From Corallochytrium limacisporum (lineage: Eukaryota; Opisthokonta): 62,818 nt of DNA. The stretch spans positions 104,774-167,591 of the forward strand of contig PDIP01000019.1 in the NCBI GenBank assembly GCA_002811645.1, given 5' to 3'. Of this stretch, positions 53,037 to 62,818 are shown in pieces; positions within the stretch are counted from its first letter, which is position 1, and every line of letters starts with the position of its first letter. The notes beneath the pieces were generated by a model. That model saw only the letters and a program-made list of their open reading frames with translations. It made no database searches and was not told the DNA's origin. The position numbers and the translations under genes are program-made.

Positions 53037-53849
53037 GGTTCCACCAGGCCCGCTAATGCCGATCCGACAAAGTGGCCTTGACAGATTGGCATACGATGAA
53101 ACTGATTAAGCGAACTCAATGGGAAATTCACCTAAGTACCCTTTTGTAGCAACGATCAACTGTCACACGGAACGCCCCTCCTACATACCCACCACGCGCG
53201 CTCTGGCACGCACCCCACTCTCGCTGTGTACGCTCACACCCCAATGCGCCCGGAGAGACCCGCTTTTTCGCCTTTTGCAGAAGAAGAGGGAGTAAAATTA
53301 GGCCCCTGTTTTCGGGACTCATTTCTATGTGCTAGAGGTTCAACGGCTGGGATGTAAGAGGCCCCAACTGTCGTCTGGTAGGGTACGTGAGGGGTATCGA
53401 AGACTGAGAAGATTAAGGGGGTTTATCACCCAGATACCACATCCATAGATCAAGGGGTCTGGGTTTTGTAGGGTCTTCCTCTGCTTGATACCCAAAGAAA
53501 TGCGCGAAAATCCGCCATTCAGAAGGAAGGGAGGGTGTTCTCGGCGGCGCCGCGGGGACTGTTCCCCGCTGAGAGGCAGAGCCATCGAATCGGGACCAAG
53601 CGGTCTGGCGTCTGTCCATGGTCCATGGACTGGCTACTTTAGACGGTATCAAAGATAATTCCTCTCCAACCACAAGCCAGAGCATTGTGTCACAGAATTC
53701 TATTCCTGACATGTGACAAAATTAGTTCGGGATTCAGGGACCATATTTCCATGTGAAGATTCGTCGGGAGAATCGGACTGTCAAAGAGACATGGACGGGT
53801 GACTAGAATATCATACTCGCCCTGTGCGGCGATATTAACAATCATCAAA
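53037..53849. other. Divergent promoter region
   Basis: The 813-bp spacer lies between the helicase and the UNC80-like gene. There are short proline-rich frames on the minus strand (53340-53712) and nothing recognisable. No GTATTT element lies near either start. Confidence 0.55.
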
Positions 53850-56800
53850 ATGACTGACAAAGGAAAGAAGGCTGAAAAGCCCGCAAAATCTGGAGAAGTT
53901 GGACGAGATCGGTCAACCAGTTTTGGTTATGTATCCCCTGAGCTTCTTCGCAAGTCTTCCGATCTCAGCGGGAATGCTTACCTTGTACAGGCTAGTAGTG
54001 AGTATTTCGATTTAGACACCAAGATGGCCGGTTTACGGGAAAGTGAGCTTTACGGCATGTCTACAGAAAATTTATCTGAGCCCCCGCGGCGTCGCTTGGA
54101 TGTCACTGTACTCGACCCGGCTGAGATGGCTGCTGTTGACGGAGGGATTGCTAATGATCAGGAACCTAGATTCCCAAGAAGAGCCAACGTTTCGGCACTA
54201 GACTTGTATCGTGAAACAGATGCAGTTGCTTCTCAAGATGACAGTCCTCTCATTCGACATGAATCATCAGATCGTGTTGGGTCCAACGCAGACTCCCCGC
54301 TTCCTAATCGAGCCCGTGCTTTCAGCGGGAAGTCCATCATGAGCAATGAGCTGACTCCAAGAAAATCTGAAGTAATCATAAGTGGCACTGGACTGTATAC
54401 GCAAATGTACTCTGTTGATGACTTAATTTGGTCCAATAGCATTTTTGTAAGACAGCACAAGGATGCTACCTTTGAGGCTAAAACTATTCGACAAGAAGTC
54501 TCATCGAAAGCACAGCAAAGGAAAGTCGTCGCCGAAGTGTTACAAATTTGTGGGAAAAGGGATCCTAAGCCGTCAGATGGAGAACGATTACTGTTTTTGA
54601 TGGGTCGCCTAAAGGCCGGTGAGAACGAAGCGTTCTTGCGACTCGCACCATGGGTGATCTGCAGCATGACCTATCATAATCTGATAGAGTCGAAGCGTTC
54701 GCAGGCAATGAGCAGTAGCACAGAGGCTGATTTTGAGGACTACAACGACTTGAAGCCGGTGGAGTTCTTAATCCGAACCTCACCTACCCCGCTGCATCTC
54801 TACCCGTTGATCTCCATTGCTCTCACCTCTACTCTAGCTGCCAAGCGGTCGCCAGCCAACGACGGGAAGAAACGAAAGGCAATCAACCTGCTGAAGTTCT
54901 TTGAGAGAGAGTACCCAGAGGTTGTCCAGGCCAGTATCCATAGTATCGTCAATCCGCTGTGGGCATTGCTTAGTGATTGTATCAGTGAATCGACTCAGGA
55001 CTACGAATTCGGATTGAAGGAGTCACCACTGGCGGAGGAATCACAAGATCAGATCGAACAATATCTGGCAGATGTTGCCAAGCGCGCCGAGCCCTCGGAA
55101 TGGCTTAGTATGGTCATGAAAAATATTAACGTGGAGAGCTGGCATTTCCGGGGCCTTGTCAGAGGACTGTCAATCATCAAACGGTTGTTCATCTTACCAG
55201 ACATTGGAGCGACCATGCTGAGTGTGCACAACAACAGCAGCTCAGACTGGGACTTGAGCAATCCCAACCTTCCAATTATCGGTGAGGTAACGGCTAGAAG
55301 CGGACACAGTAGTCAAAGTCTACTGCCGGACCTGACCATCGACCCAGCAAACTACAATGGCCAAGGTCTCCACAAGCTATTCGCGGATGAGGCTCAGGCA
55401 ATGATGTTAGTTCGTCTATTAGGGACCATCGTGCAATTACGCAAGTTACCGATTATCCACCATTTGGTAGTGGAAATAATCTCCCTGGGATTTTATTTCG
55501 AGGAAAACCTTCCGGCTACACTTGCAGCAGAGATTTTTTCGCTAACCCTGGACATGTTGAGATCCCAGATTACTGTCAAATCCGACGGTGTCACCACGAA
55601 CAAAGAACGGAACACAGCTCAGATGGAAGCTCAGGACTTAACTATTTCTGCTATCATTCAGCTCGCGAGCCATCAAGAAAGGCAACTGCAAAATGCTGGA
55701 GGCGCTATGCTCGCACAATTACCTGTGAGGGACAGCCTCTACATTTACACCAAGATCGTGGACACAGTATCATTGAGGAACTTGTTTGTGGGAAACACTT
55801 ACAAGGACTTCTTGATCAAGTGCTTCATTGCAGGTCACAAAACGCTAAAACCAGACCTGCAGACCCTCAAGGGAATATTAGTGCAAGTTCAACGGCATGA
55901 GACGAAAGTGTTCTATGAGCCACTGATGCAGTCGATGGTAAGCGACATCGACATGAATATCTTTGAAGGTATATTTGCGTTGAAGGTCTACAGGTCCTCC
56001 ATTGGCTTTACGCATGCAATGCCTCCAGCACTCCTGACGGCTGCATTGACAAAGAAAGGTAATCACAGAGCCATTCTTCACTGGCTCATTGAATTGAGTT
56101 ACATCACCACAAAGTCGAAGTTGGGGGATGGGACCATTCGCCACCTAATTCGAATCGTTTCGATGCTCATGCAGCTACTAGAGAAAGTTTTGGCAGAACA
56201 CTCGGAGGATCTCTCAAGTATGCTCAACTTTGAACCAGTGGGCGGTGTCGAAAGGAAGGAAAGCGGATCAGCGGAGGCAAGTAGTCAAGCTCGGCCGGTC
56301 ATTTTGTCAAGGATCTTCCTCTCGCTAGTCTTTGATTTCATGGCCCGAGTAACTATGCTCAAGTTTCGTTCCAGACAGCGGCTTGCCCTGAGAGTCCCGC
56401 CCACCCTGTTGCAGAAGATTCTCCATCTTGTGAGCCTGGAGTTGCCTATTGCCTTGCGGGGCAATCATTTCCCTTCACTCGAGGACATGGAACTTAATGA
56501 GCTCTACCGGGTGTACTCAGTCATGACGTCCTATGCGGCGTTGTTCCTTCTACCGCGAGCGTCCGCACTGAGCGCACACGGTGAAAGTCAGCGAACCAGT
56601 CTTCTCGAACAGTGCAAAAAGTACGGTGAAAAAAGGCAGAAGATGATGCAATCGAACTTCCCTAGGAGTTTACTTGAGTCGGCGACAACTCTCCTAGCCC
56701 TAAATTCAATTGGTATGAATCAAGAAGATCTGCTGCAGCTGCCCGATCTGTGTTCGTTGATGCTGTCTTATGACAATGAGAAAGTACGCAACTCTGCGGC

Positions 56801-59800
56801 TTTGCTTATGTTTACAGCTGGTGAAGCCAGTCCCATGCATCTACAGAAGGTTTTCGTGCAACATCTGTACGAGTCTGATCACTACAGAAGAAAGCTCCAG
56901 GTGATCAGACTGGCTCGCCTCTGGAGCAGGCGTAATGACTACGGGTATGTGCTCAGTGAAGATGAAAAACTACGTACAAACTCTTTCTTCAAAAAGGCTC
57001 CCCCTTTTTATCCATTCAATCAACCCTCACCAGCGGACACGATAAGCGAAACTTTGCTGGTTGTGCAAGGAGCACAAAGGGGGGTAAAAGCGTTTCAATC
57101 GTCAAGTGTCCACGCTGCAGCGAGCAAGATGGCCCCTACATTGGAACAAGTTGCTGCCTCCAAACAGACTACGGAAAACGCCAGCAATGACAAGGTCAGC
57201 GCCATCGTAAAGAACTCTGGTATCGCCAATACCACTGTAACCATGCCAAAGGCCAAGTTCTCTCATGGGCATGGCCATTTCTCTCTGGGTACAGGTACGC
57301 TGAGTGGAATTTGCAACATCTTACATGCCTATCCACTTCTACATATTCTCAGTAATGTGGAAGATCTGCGGAATGACAAGTTCTTGTACCCTAGACCATT
57401 CCAAACGGCTACTCTCGCAGTCATTGATCTGCTTGACGACAACGAAATTGATGTCTTAAGTCTCAGCAGCTCGTTTTTGCTCGAGTCCCTCGGTGAGGAC
57501 TACCAACTGTTTTTCAGGCCGTTCATCGAGAGAATGAGCAACAAGCAACAAGACCGAAACATCGAGAGTGATATGCTGGCTAGACTGGATCGGATGATGG
57601 TTCACATGCCATTACGAGTGGCTGCAAACTCAGCCACACAGATGTTTAATCACATCTGTGGGTTGATTGGTCACCTCGCTGGAACTGGTGGTGATCTTGG
57701 CCTGATTGCTGGCCATATGTCTGTGGCAGCCAGGCTCATTGACAGTGTGGGTTCCATAAGCTATGGTAGAATGCTCAAAGAACGAGTTGATATCTGGATG
57801 CTTCCCTTTGGGTTAACGAAACAGCAATTGTCTGGGTTCTTTGCGAATGTGACAGTGCGTGCAAGATCACCATCTCCGTCCATGTTGCCAGAGGAATCGA
57901 GAAATACGCCTGATGACCAAGAAGGGGCTGACACCATGGAGTTTGAACATCTCCCTGGTAATCTATACATCTCCTTTCCCCTACAAATGGCATGTGTTGA
58001 TGAACTTGGGAAGGACCATAGTCGTTTGTGGGATCAATACCTCATACTACAGACCAAACAGCTTGCGTTTATGCAGAGTTTGTGCTTGAGAGTACCAAAA
58101 GATGCCCCTACCCTTATCCGGAGATTCTATGAGAGTTTGGATGTCGCCAAAATCGTTTTGGTATTGTCGGGTACTGGTAGAGGCACAAACAGATATGATG
58201 TTCTACTGAAGCGGAGATGGATTGAGCTCCTGAACAATTGCTTCTTGATTCTTCCTCAAGACTTTGTTTTCCAGAATGAGATACGGGTAACCTTGCAGGT
58301 GTTCCAAAAAATGCTGACAAATGCACATCTCACGGGTGGCGCGGATTTGACTGTGCTAATGGGCATGCTGAAGTTTGTCGTGATCATCAGCGTCAGGTTT
58401 GCGATCACTGTACGCGAGTCTTGTATGAGTGTCATCGGAGAGACTCTAACGATCATGAAGTGGACTCAATGGCACAACCCGCAGGCCAAGCAAGCAATCG
58501 ATTATGTGTGGTACCTTCTTTACACCAGCCATGGCCATCGGTTTTTGTTGCCTGCGTTTGGGTGCTGGAAGAAATATGCCGAACTCATCCGCACGAATGC
58601 ACGCAAAGCACGAGTGAGTGATGCCTCCGCTGAGAACTTGATCTCGGGGGTATTGACACCGACTACGTCTCTTAGTGCGCGGGACTCTAACGCCTGGACT
58701 GCAAGCGAAGGGGATACTTCTGGTAGCTTTATTATGGAGTCTGGAAGAGCAGAACTTGAAGTGCGGTCGGAAATGGTGATTGAAGAGGTCCTAATATCTC
58801 TCCTCCTGGCACTGACGAAGAAACCAGAGGTTGTTACGGAAATTGAGGATGCGTATATTGACGTCTGTGAGCAGAGTTTCATGATTGGTGTGCCTGTTGA
58901 ATTAGAGTTCAAGCTGGTTCGCCGACAAGGTCGGACCATGCATGCGGATGTTACTGAATCTCTTGAAGAAATCTGGCGCCTAATGGTTATCACTATGTTG
59001 TACGATGTCACAAGCCCAAGGAGCTCTGAAATTGCAACCGTGTTGACCTCTCTGTGCCATCGACTAATTCCAGCGCTGGATGTATCCGTTGTGCGATCCA
59101 CCATTAAGCACAGTCTCACGAGTCTGCACTCTCGTATGAAGGCGATCAGCAAGTCACGGGCAGCTTCTAAGCCTGCAGTATTGCCATCAGGCTCAGGGGT
59201 GGACGAAGAAACTATACCTGTGGAGCTTTATTTCACTGCGACAGTATGCAATGCAATCTTCATCACGACATCACAAGCCATCGCAACGCATAGGTCGAGT
59301 ATCGATTTGGATGCAGAAGACGTGAAGAATGTTCTTCGGCTGATACGTCGCCTGCTCCAAACACCTGCGGCCTCGGCCATCAACTGGGATTCAATTGTGG
59401 CTATCTTACACTGCCTCACACACATGCATCTGGACGATGTCCAGAACAACTTAACGCAAGTTTCCAAGATTCTTGTAACTACCACTCGCATGGTTCGCAA
59501 GGACCCTCGGCCTCTGTACTTATCAAAGATGGTTCGTGTATTGGACGTACTTGTGAACAGTGGATTGCAAGGAGAAGCGTACCACAACCACATAATGGCC
59601 TTCTGTACGGCTGCTCTCGAGGGTGCTCAGAAGTTCTATTGCCCACCGAGCCTGCGTGAAGCTTTGTATCGACTAATTACCCGGATGACCAGAACTGGTT
59701 TCTCAGGATCGCTACAGTTGCTCGACATGATTGATGTTAATGACCATATGACTTTGGTTTATGTTGTGCTCCCCGTCTGCATCACCATTACGCTTGAGGA

Positions 59801-60281
59801 GGCGGACCTAACTACCTACAGCAAATTGATGAACTTGTGCTTGAAAGCCTACAGGAACCACAGTCTGCGCACTCTCGCTGGAATTGGTGTACGGATGCTG
59901 ATTGCAATGGGCCATCCTAAATATGCTCAGAATTGGAATCTCATCGGACGGACGATCGTTGACACCTGGGAAGATTCCGACGGCAACGGTGACGACCTCG
60001 CAAATTTCATATCAATGATCACATTTGCAATTCGTTATCGAACCCCTCTTTTTACAGTGCTTGAGCCAGTTATCGATGAAATGACGGGGAATTTGCAATT
60101 CACCACACTGCCTCTTGATGATCAAAATAAGGTGAAGCCGTTCAGCCACAGAATTGCAGCAGTACAGGCAGCAAGCCGCGGTGGGAGTATGGATATGAAC
60201 GAAGTGATTCGGCTTACCTGCAACGAATACTTTGAATACTGTGAGAGAAACAATGTTGGATTGACCTCTGTCGCATTGTAG
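53850..60281 (+). CDS. UNC80-like HEAT-repeat subunit of a NALCN-type channel complex
   Basis: The product has 2143 residues, is almost entirely helical and has no transmembrane segment. Several blocks align by eye with animal UNC80. Around residues 970-1020, MLSYDNEKVRNSAALLMF leads into a His/Arg/Trp segment. Around 1455-1560, WIELLNNCFLILPQDF is followed by WHNPQAKQAIDYVWYLL and FLLPAFGCW. Near 2052-2075, FISMITFAIRYRTPLFTVL is placed as in UNC80 near its C-terminus. UNC80 scaffolds UNC79 and the sodium-leak channel NALCN; fungi have the related channel Cch1. The N-terminal ~150 residues (SFGYVSPELLRKSSD and following) are Ser-rich and probably disordered. Animal UNC80 is over 3000 residues, so this version is shorter. 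The frame is open from a GTG at 53799; the first ATG (53850) has A at -3. Other HEAT giants such as Furry/Mor2 were considered and fit less well. Confidence 0.7.
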   Translation: MTDKGKKAEKPAKSGEVGRDRSTSFGYVSPELLRKSSDLSGNAYLVQASSEYFDLDTKMAGLRESELYGMSTENLSEPPRRRLDVTVLDPAEMAAVDGGIANDQEPRFPRRANVSALDLYRETDAVASQDDSPLIRHESSDRVGSNADSPLPNRARAFSGKSIMSNELTPRKSEVIISGTGLYTQMYSVDDLIWSNSIFVRQHKDATFEAKTIRQEVSSKAQQRKVVAEVLQICGKRDPKPSDGERLLFLMGRLKAGENEAFLRLAPWVICSMTYHNLIESKRSQAMSSSTEADFEDYNDLKPVEFLIRTSPTPLHLYPLISIALTSTLAAKRSPANDGKKRKAINLLKFFEREYPEVVQASIHSIVNPLWALLSDCISESTQDYEFGLKESPLAEESQDQIEQYLADVAKRAEPSEWLSMVMKNINVESWHFRGLVRGLSIIKRLFILPDIGATMLSVHNNSSSDWDLSNPNLPIIGEVTARSGHSSQSLLPDLTIDPANYNGQGLHKLFADEAQAMMLVRLLGTIVQLRKLPIIHHLVVEIISLGFYFEENLPATLAAEIFSLTLDMLRSQITVKSDGVTTNKERNTAQMEAQDLTISAIIQLASHQERQLQNAGGAMLAQLPVRDSLYIYTKIVDTVSLRNLFVGNTYKDFLIKCFIAGHKTLKPDLQTLKGILVQVQRHETKVFYEPLMQSMVSDIDMNIFEGIFALKVYRSSIGFTHAMPPALLTAALTKKGNHRAILHWLIELSYITTKSKLGDGTIRHLIRIVSMLMQLLEKVLAEHSEDLSSMLNFEPVGGVERKESGSAEASSQARPVILSRIFLSLVFDFMARVTMLKFRSRQRLALRVPPTLLQKILHLVSLELPIALRGNHFPSLEDMELNELYRVYSVMTSYAALFLLPRASALSAHGESQRTSLLEQCKKYGEKRQKMMQSNFPRSLLESATTLLALNSIGMNQEDLLQLPDLCSLMLSYDNEKVRNSAALLMFTAGEASPMHLQKVFVQHLYESDHYRRKLQVIRLARLWSRRNDYGYVLSEDEKLRTNSFFKKAPPFYPFNQPSPADTISETLLVVQGAQRGVKAFQSSSVHAAASKMAPTLEQVAASKQTTENASNDKVSAIVKNSGIANTTVTMPKAKFSHGHGHFSLGTGTLSGICNILHAYPLLHILSNVEDLRNDKFLYPRPFQTATLAVIDLLDDNEIDVLSLSSSFLLESLGEDYQLFFRPFIERMSNKQQDRNIESDMLARLDRMMVHMPLRVAANSATQMFNHICGLIGHLAGTGGDLGLIAGHMSVAARLIDSVGSISYGRMLKERVDIWMLPFGLTKQQLSGFFANVTVRARSPSPSMLPEESRNTPDDQEGADTMEFEHLPGNLYISFPLQMACVDELGKDHSRLWDQYLILQTKQLAFMQSLCLRVPKDAPTLIRRFYESLDVAKIVLVLSGTGRGTNRYDVLLKRRWIELLNNCFLILPQDFVFQNEIRVTLQVFQKMLTNAHLTGGADLTVLMGMLKFVVIISVRFAITVRESCMSVIGETLTIMKWTQWHNPQAKQAIDYVWYLLYTSHGHRFLLPAFGCWKKYAELIRTNARKARVSDASAENLISGVLTPTTSLSARDSNAWTASEGDTSGSFIMESGRAELEVRSEMVIEEVLISLLLALTKKPEVVTEIEDAYIDVCEQSFMIGVPVELEFKLVRRQGRTMHADVTESLEEIWRLMVITMLYDVTSPRSSEIATVLTSLCHRLIPALDVSVVRSTIKHSLTSLHSRMKAISKSRAASKPAVLPSGSGVDEETIPVELYFTATVCNAIFITTSQAIATHRSSIDLDAEDVKNVLRLIRRLLQTPAASAINWDSIVAILHCLTHMHLDDVQNNLTQVSKILVTTTRMVRKDPRPLYLSKMVRVLDVLVNSGLQGEAYHNHIMAFCTAALEGAQKFYCPPSLREALYRLITRMTRTGFSGSLQLLDMIDVNDHMTLVYVVLPVCITITLEEADLTTYSKLMNLCLKAYRNHSLRTLAGIGVRMLIAMGHPKYAQNWNLIGRTIVDTWEDSDGNGDDLANFISMITFAIRYRTPLFTVLEPVIDEMTGNLQFTTLPLDDQNKVKPFSHRIAAVQAASRGGSMDMNEVIRLTCNEYFEYCERNNVGLTSVAL

Positions 60282-60444
60282 GCTTTCAATCACAAATACA
60301 TTCCTAATTTAATATAAGCTAAGCCACTAATTGAATTACATTGCTATCCGCGCACCAGAATTGAATTTTTATTGTCCGTCCCAGTGCATATTCCATACCA
60401 TTTTATTGAAGACTCTAAAGTACGAATACGAATATACATCTACC

Positions 60445-60450
60445 TTTATT
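60445..60450 (-). terminator. Poly(A) signal candidate
   Basis: On the minus strand this is AATAAA, about 50 nt after the stop codon of the aspartate aminotransferase gene, in the 217-bp convergent gap. Confidence 0.4.
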
Positions 60451-60498
60451 CCATATGGATTTGAATGATGCGAATGGTATCAAAATCCTTGAATACAT

Positions 60499-61821
60499 TT
60501 ACTTGGACAAGACTGCATCAATAGATGAAGCAAGGTAGTCGACATTACCAGAAGTGACCCCAGCCATTGAAATTCGGCCATTGCTAGTCAGATAAATAGA
60601 ATAATTGTCTGCCAACTGCTTGACTTCATCTGCACTCAAACCACTGAAACAGAACATGCCAATCTGATCTGTGATGTGATTCCATGAGCGATCATTCTTG
60701 CCTTCCTCCAGTCTCGCTCGAAGGGCTGTCCGCATATTCGCAATTCTACCAGCCATGGTTTTGACATCTTTGTCCCACATTTCCAGCAGCTGGTTGTCCG
60801 ACAGAATTTTCTCTGCAATCTTTGCGCCTGACATGGGCGGGTTGGAGTACAGGGGACGAATTACAATTTTGAGCTGGCTCATGACAGCAGAAGCTTCCTC
60901 CGGGCTACCCGTCAAAATGTGCAAACCACCGATGCGGTGTCCATACAATCCCATATTCTTGGCGAAGGACTGACACAAGGCAAGCTCATGGCCATCCTCT
61001 ACAAATTTACGCAAACCGTAAGCATCCTTGTCAGCATCGCCGCTGGCAAAGCCCTGGTAGGCCATGTCAAAGACTACATAATGTCCCTTCTCTTTGAGCA
61101 GGTCAGATATCTCCTGCCACTGCTCCTTAGTCGGGTCGACACCGGTGGGGTTGTGGGCGCAGGCGTGCAGAAGGATCACGGACGGTTTATCAATGGCTTT
61201 CAGGTCTTTAACCATGCCATCGAAGTCAAGACCGCATGTAGAAGGGTCATAGTACGTGTAGAAGTCAGTGGTGAACCCCGTGTCCTTGAAAATGGGAATG
61301 TGATTGCCCCAGGTTGGCTTAGGGAAGTAGATGGTCTTCTCGACTGGCAGGAAGCGTTGCAGGAATTCCGCCAGTACGCGCAGAGAACCCGTGCCACTCA
61401 AAGTCTGAGCACTCACCAGCGAACCGCTATTCAGAATTGAAGCACCCTTGCCAAAGGCAAACTCTGCAGCAAGTTTGCTGAACTTGGCACTGCCCACAAT
61501 TGGTCCGTATTCCTTGTCCTGGTTCTCAGCCATTATCTGCTTCTCAGCTTCCCGAACTGAGGGGGGGACCCAAGGCTTTCCAGCATCATCACGGTACGCA
61601 CCCACACCCAGATTGATTTTCTTTGGATTCGTGTCACGCTTGAAAGCCTCAGTCACACCCAAAATGGGATCCGGAGGCCCTTCCTTCACGTCCTTAAACC
61701 AAGAGGCGAAACGCACGCTCAGAGCCGGGCCAGCGGTGGCATAGATCCCCTGCAAGGACCGTCCGGATGCCACTCCACTGCGGACAGTCGATAGACGTGC
61801 CTGATTGAGAACAGCTGCCAT
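60499..61821 (-). CDS. GOT2: Mitochondrial aspartate aminotransferase
   Basis: The 440-residue PLP enzyme exchanges amino groups between aspartate/2-oxoglutarate and oxaloacetate/glutamate, as part of the malate-aspartate shuttle. Residues 1-40 are Arg/Ser/Ala-rich with no acidic residue, forming a presequence that ends near RFASWFKDV. The fold-type I signature is complete: GAYRDD (75-79 region), the TLSGTGSLR segment, NPTG (224-227), FDMAYQGFASGD with Asp252 and Tyr255, the Schiff-base lysine in SFAKNMGLYGHR (K288) and substrate Arg in NGRISMAG (R416). The length matches the family. The downstream mate is the UNC80-like gene, convergent at 217 bp. Confidence 0.97.
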   Translation of the reverse strand: MAAVLNQARLSTVRSGVASGRSLQGIYATAGPALSVRFASWFKDVKEGPPDPILGVTEAFKRDTNPKKINLGVGAYRDDAGKPWVPPSVREAEKQIMAENQDKEYGPIVGSAKFSKLAAEFAFGKGASILNSGSLVSAQTLSGTGSLRVLAEFLQRFLPVEKTIYFPKPTWGNHIPIFKDTGFTTDFYTYYDPSTCGLDFDGMVKDLKAIDKPSVILLHACAHNPTGVDPTKEQWQEISDLLKEKGHYVVFDMAYQGFASGDADKDAYGLRKFVEDGHELALCQSFAKNMGLYGHRIGGLHILTGSPEEASAVMSQLKIVIRPLYSNPPMSGAKIAEKILSDNQLLEMWDKDVKTMAGRIANMRTALRARLEEGKNDRSWNHITDQIGMFCFSGLSADEVKQLADNYSIYLTSNGRISMAGVTSGNVDYLASSIDAVLSK

Positions 61822-62818
61822 TTTTTTGGTGTTGCAGTATCTGCTCCGATGGTATCACCTCCTTCCAAAAACTGGAGTCCTGCAAGAACTTTTCGTTAGT
61901 GTTGTGAAATACCCCAACACCGACATTTGACCACCCGAGCGGAAGTCAGACCGCCGCTACCCCTCATATTCAGGTGCTCATCGGGAATGCAAAGCGTCTT
62001 CTGATGCGGATTGATGAATAGTGGGTGATGGTGTTACGGGATGTGATCCCTGTGTACGTACGTGGGTTGTGTCGGTCTCCTCACGTCGTGGCCCCCCTCG
62101 TCGATTTCCCGTGCTCGCAACTTTTTTTGTTTGCGAGTTTTCGTCGACTTGTCCTCTCCGCAGATTAGACATTGAAATCTTCGCGGAACCGTGACCCATC
62201 GGACCTCAAAATTTTTTCCTCGTTGGACAGGTTTCCTGCGGAACTACATGAAGGCCGAGGGTCTAATGTTCAGTATTGCTGGCTCTTTGACAGACTCCAC
62301 GTACAGCCCCTCCCCGCCCGCTTTACCGCGCCTTCATTGTGCTGTGTGTGAGAAAAAAGCACCTGGCTCACTCTGGGCATTGGGTTCACCAGGCAGCCCA
62401 GTAGGGTTTTAAAAAATTAAGAACGTGTTGAAGCCGCCTCCCCCGGCCCAATCAGTGACACCTAAGCACAGCAGCCAGGTAGCGACCCTATTTTTGGTCC
62501 GCCTTCCACGCTGCAACCCCGTGTATGTTGCCCAACTGCCCTGCCTCCATACTCCTGCCTGTCCCTCACCATTGATCCACTATCTGGGCTGGTACAAACC
62601 CGTTCGGACCGGCAAGCGGAGAGAGAGCCATACGGGCCTGCTGCTGACGAGATGACGGCACTACCCGGCCTTTTGTAGAAAATGTGAAGGGATTCGGCTT
62701 TATTGTTTACAAAGCCATACTAGGGTGGTACCACCCTCTGTCTGGGAATATTGTATCAAATCTATTCTTTTTGATTTAGCTCTGCCGTCGCTTGGGAGAG
62801 CGGGAAAATTTTGACAGA
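61822..62818. other. Right edge, upstream of aspartate aminotransferase
   Basis: This holds the promoter region of the aminotransferase gene and then unannotated sequence to the window end. Only short frames (up to 76 codons) without motifs are present. Confidence 0.55.
61907..61912 (-). promoter_or_regulatory. GTATTT core-promoter candidate (aminotransferase)
   Basis: On the minus strand the sequence is GGGGTATTTCAC, with the hexamer 86-91 nt upstream of the start at 61821. Confidence 0.35.

Overview
The window looks like nuclear DNA of an intron-poor microbial eukaryote from a draft assembly: there is one run of 103 Ns. Long uninterrupted reading frames (up to about 6.4 kb) encode clearly eukaryotic proteins, including a nucleoporin, a GATOR2 subunit, CFIm25, mitochondrial carrier, mitochondrial ferredoxin and mitochondrial aspartate aminotransferase. 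TAA, TAG and TGA all end genes, so the standard code is used. No plastid gene, transposase, reverse transcriptase, rRNA or tRNA was recognised. The lineage cannot be fixed by eye. An UNC80-type channel subunit, PKA-type cyclic-nucleotide domains and a Zn2Cys6-like cluster would fit an opisthokont protist or early-diverging fungus. RAP/OPR-type mitochondrial proteins are also common in algae and alveolates.

Layout: seventeen protein genes are supported. In order they are: 917-3631 (+) Zn-cluster protein; 3783-6614 (-) tail-anchored Sel1-like protein; 7426-11172 (+) helical, possibly mitochondrial; 11405-15598 (-) RAP-domain mitochondrial protein; 16354-16875 (+) mitochondrial ferredoxin; 17641-18615 (-) EF-hand protein; a 9.5-kb stretch without a recognisable gene; 28143-30419 (+) cyclic-nucleotide/EF-hand/SLC25 carrier fusion; 30621-31703 (-) cis-prenyltransferase; a 3-kb homopolymer-rich spacer; 34753-36909 (+) mitochondrial OPR/FASTK-like protein; 37064-41245 (-) WDR24; 41743-42384 (-) CFIm25; 42882-45647 (+) mitochondrial RbfA-like; 45729-46529 (-) NAD(P)HX epimerase; 47157-50660 (+) FG-tailed Nup93/Nic96; 50760-53036 (-) Dbp7/DDX31 helicase; 53850-60281 (+) UNC80-like; 60499-61821 (-) mitochondrial aspartate aminotransferase.

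Strands alternate at 15 of 16 junctions. The result is a chain of convergent pairs with short gaps (mostly 80-230 bp) separated by longer divergent promoter regions (about 0.5-9.5 kb). A GTATTT-centred element lies 73-147 nt upstream of six start codons in the sense direction, and one gene has a TATA-like box instead.

Functionally the window is rich in mitochondrial genes: ferredoxin for Fe-S assembly, aspartate aminotransferase, RbfA, RAP and OPR proteins for RNA or ribosome work, NAXE, and the carrier. The most unusual item is the single protein that joins two PKA-type cyclic-nucleotide-binding domains and an aralar-like EF-hand module to a three-repeat mitochondrial carrier. Its architecture suggests a transporter gated by both cyclic nucleotide and calcium. 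The second notable gene is the UNC80-like subunit, which implies a NALCN/Cch1-type channel complex elsewhere in this genome.
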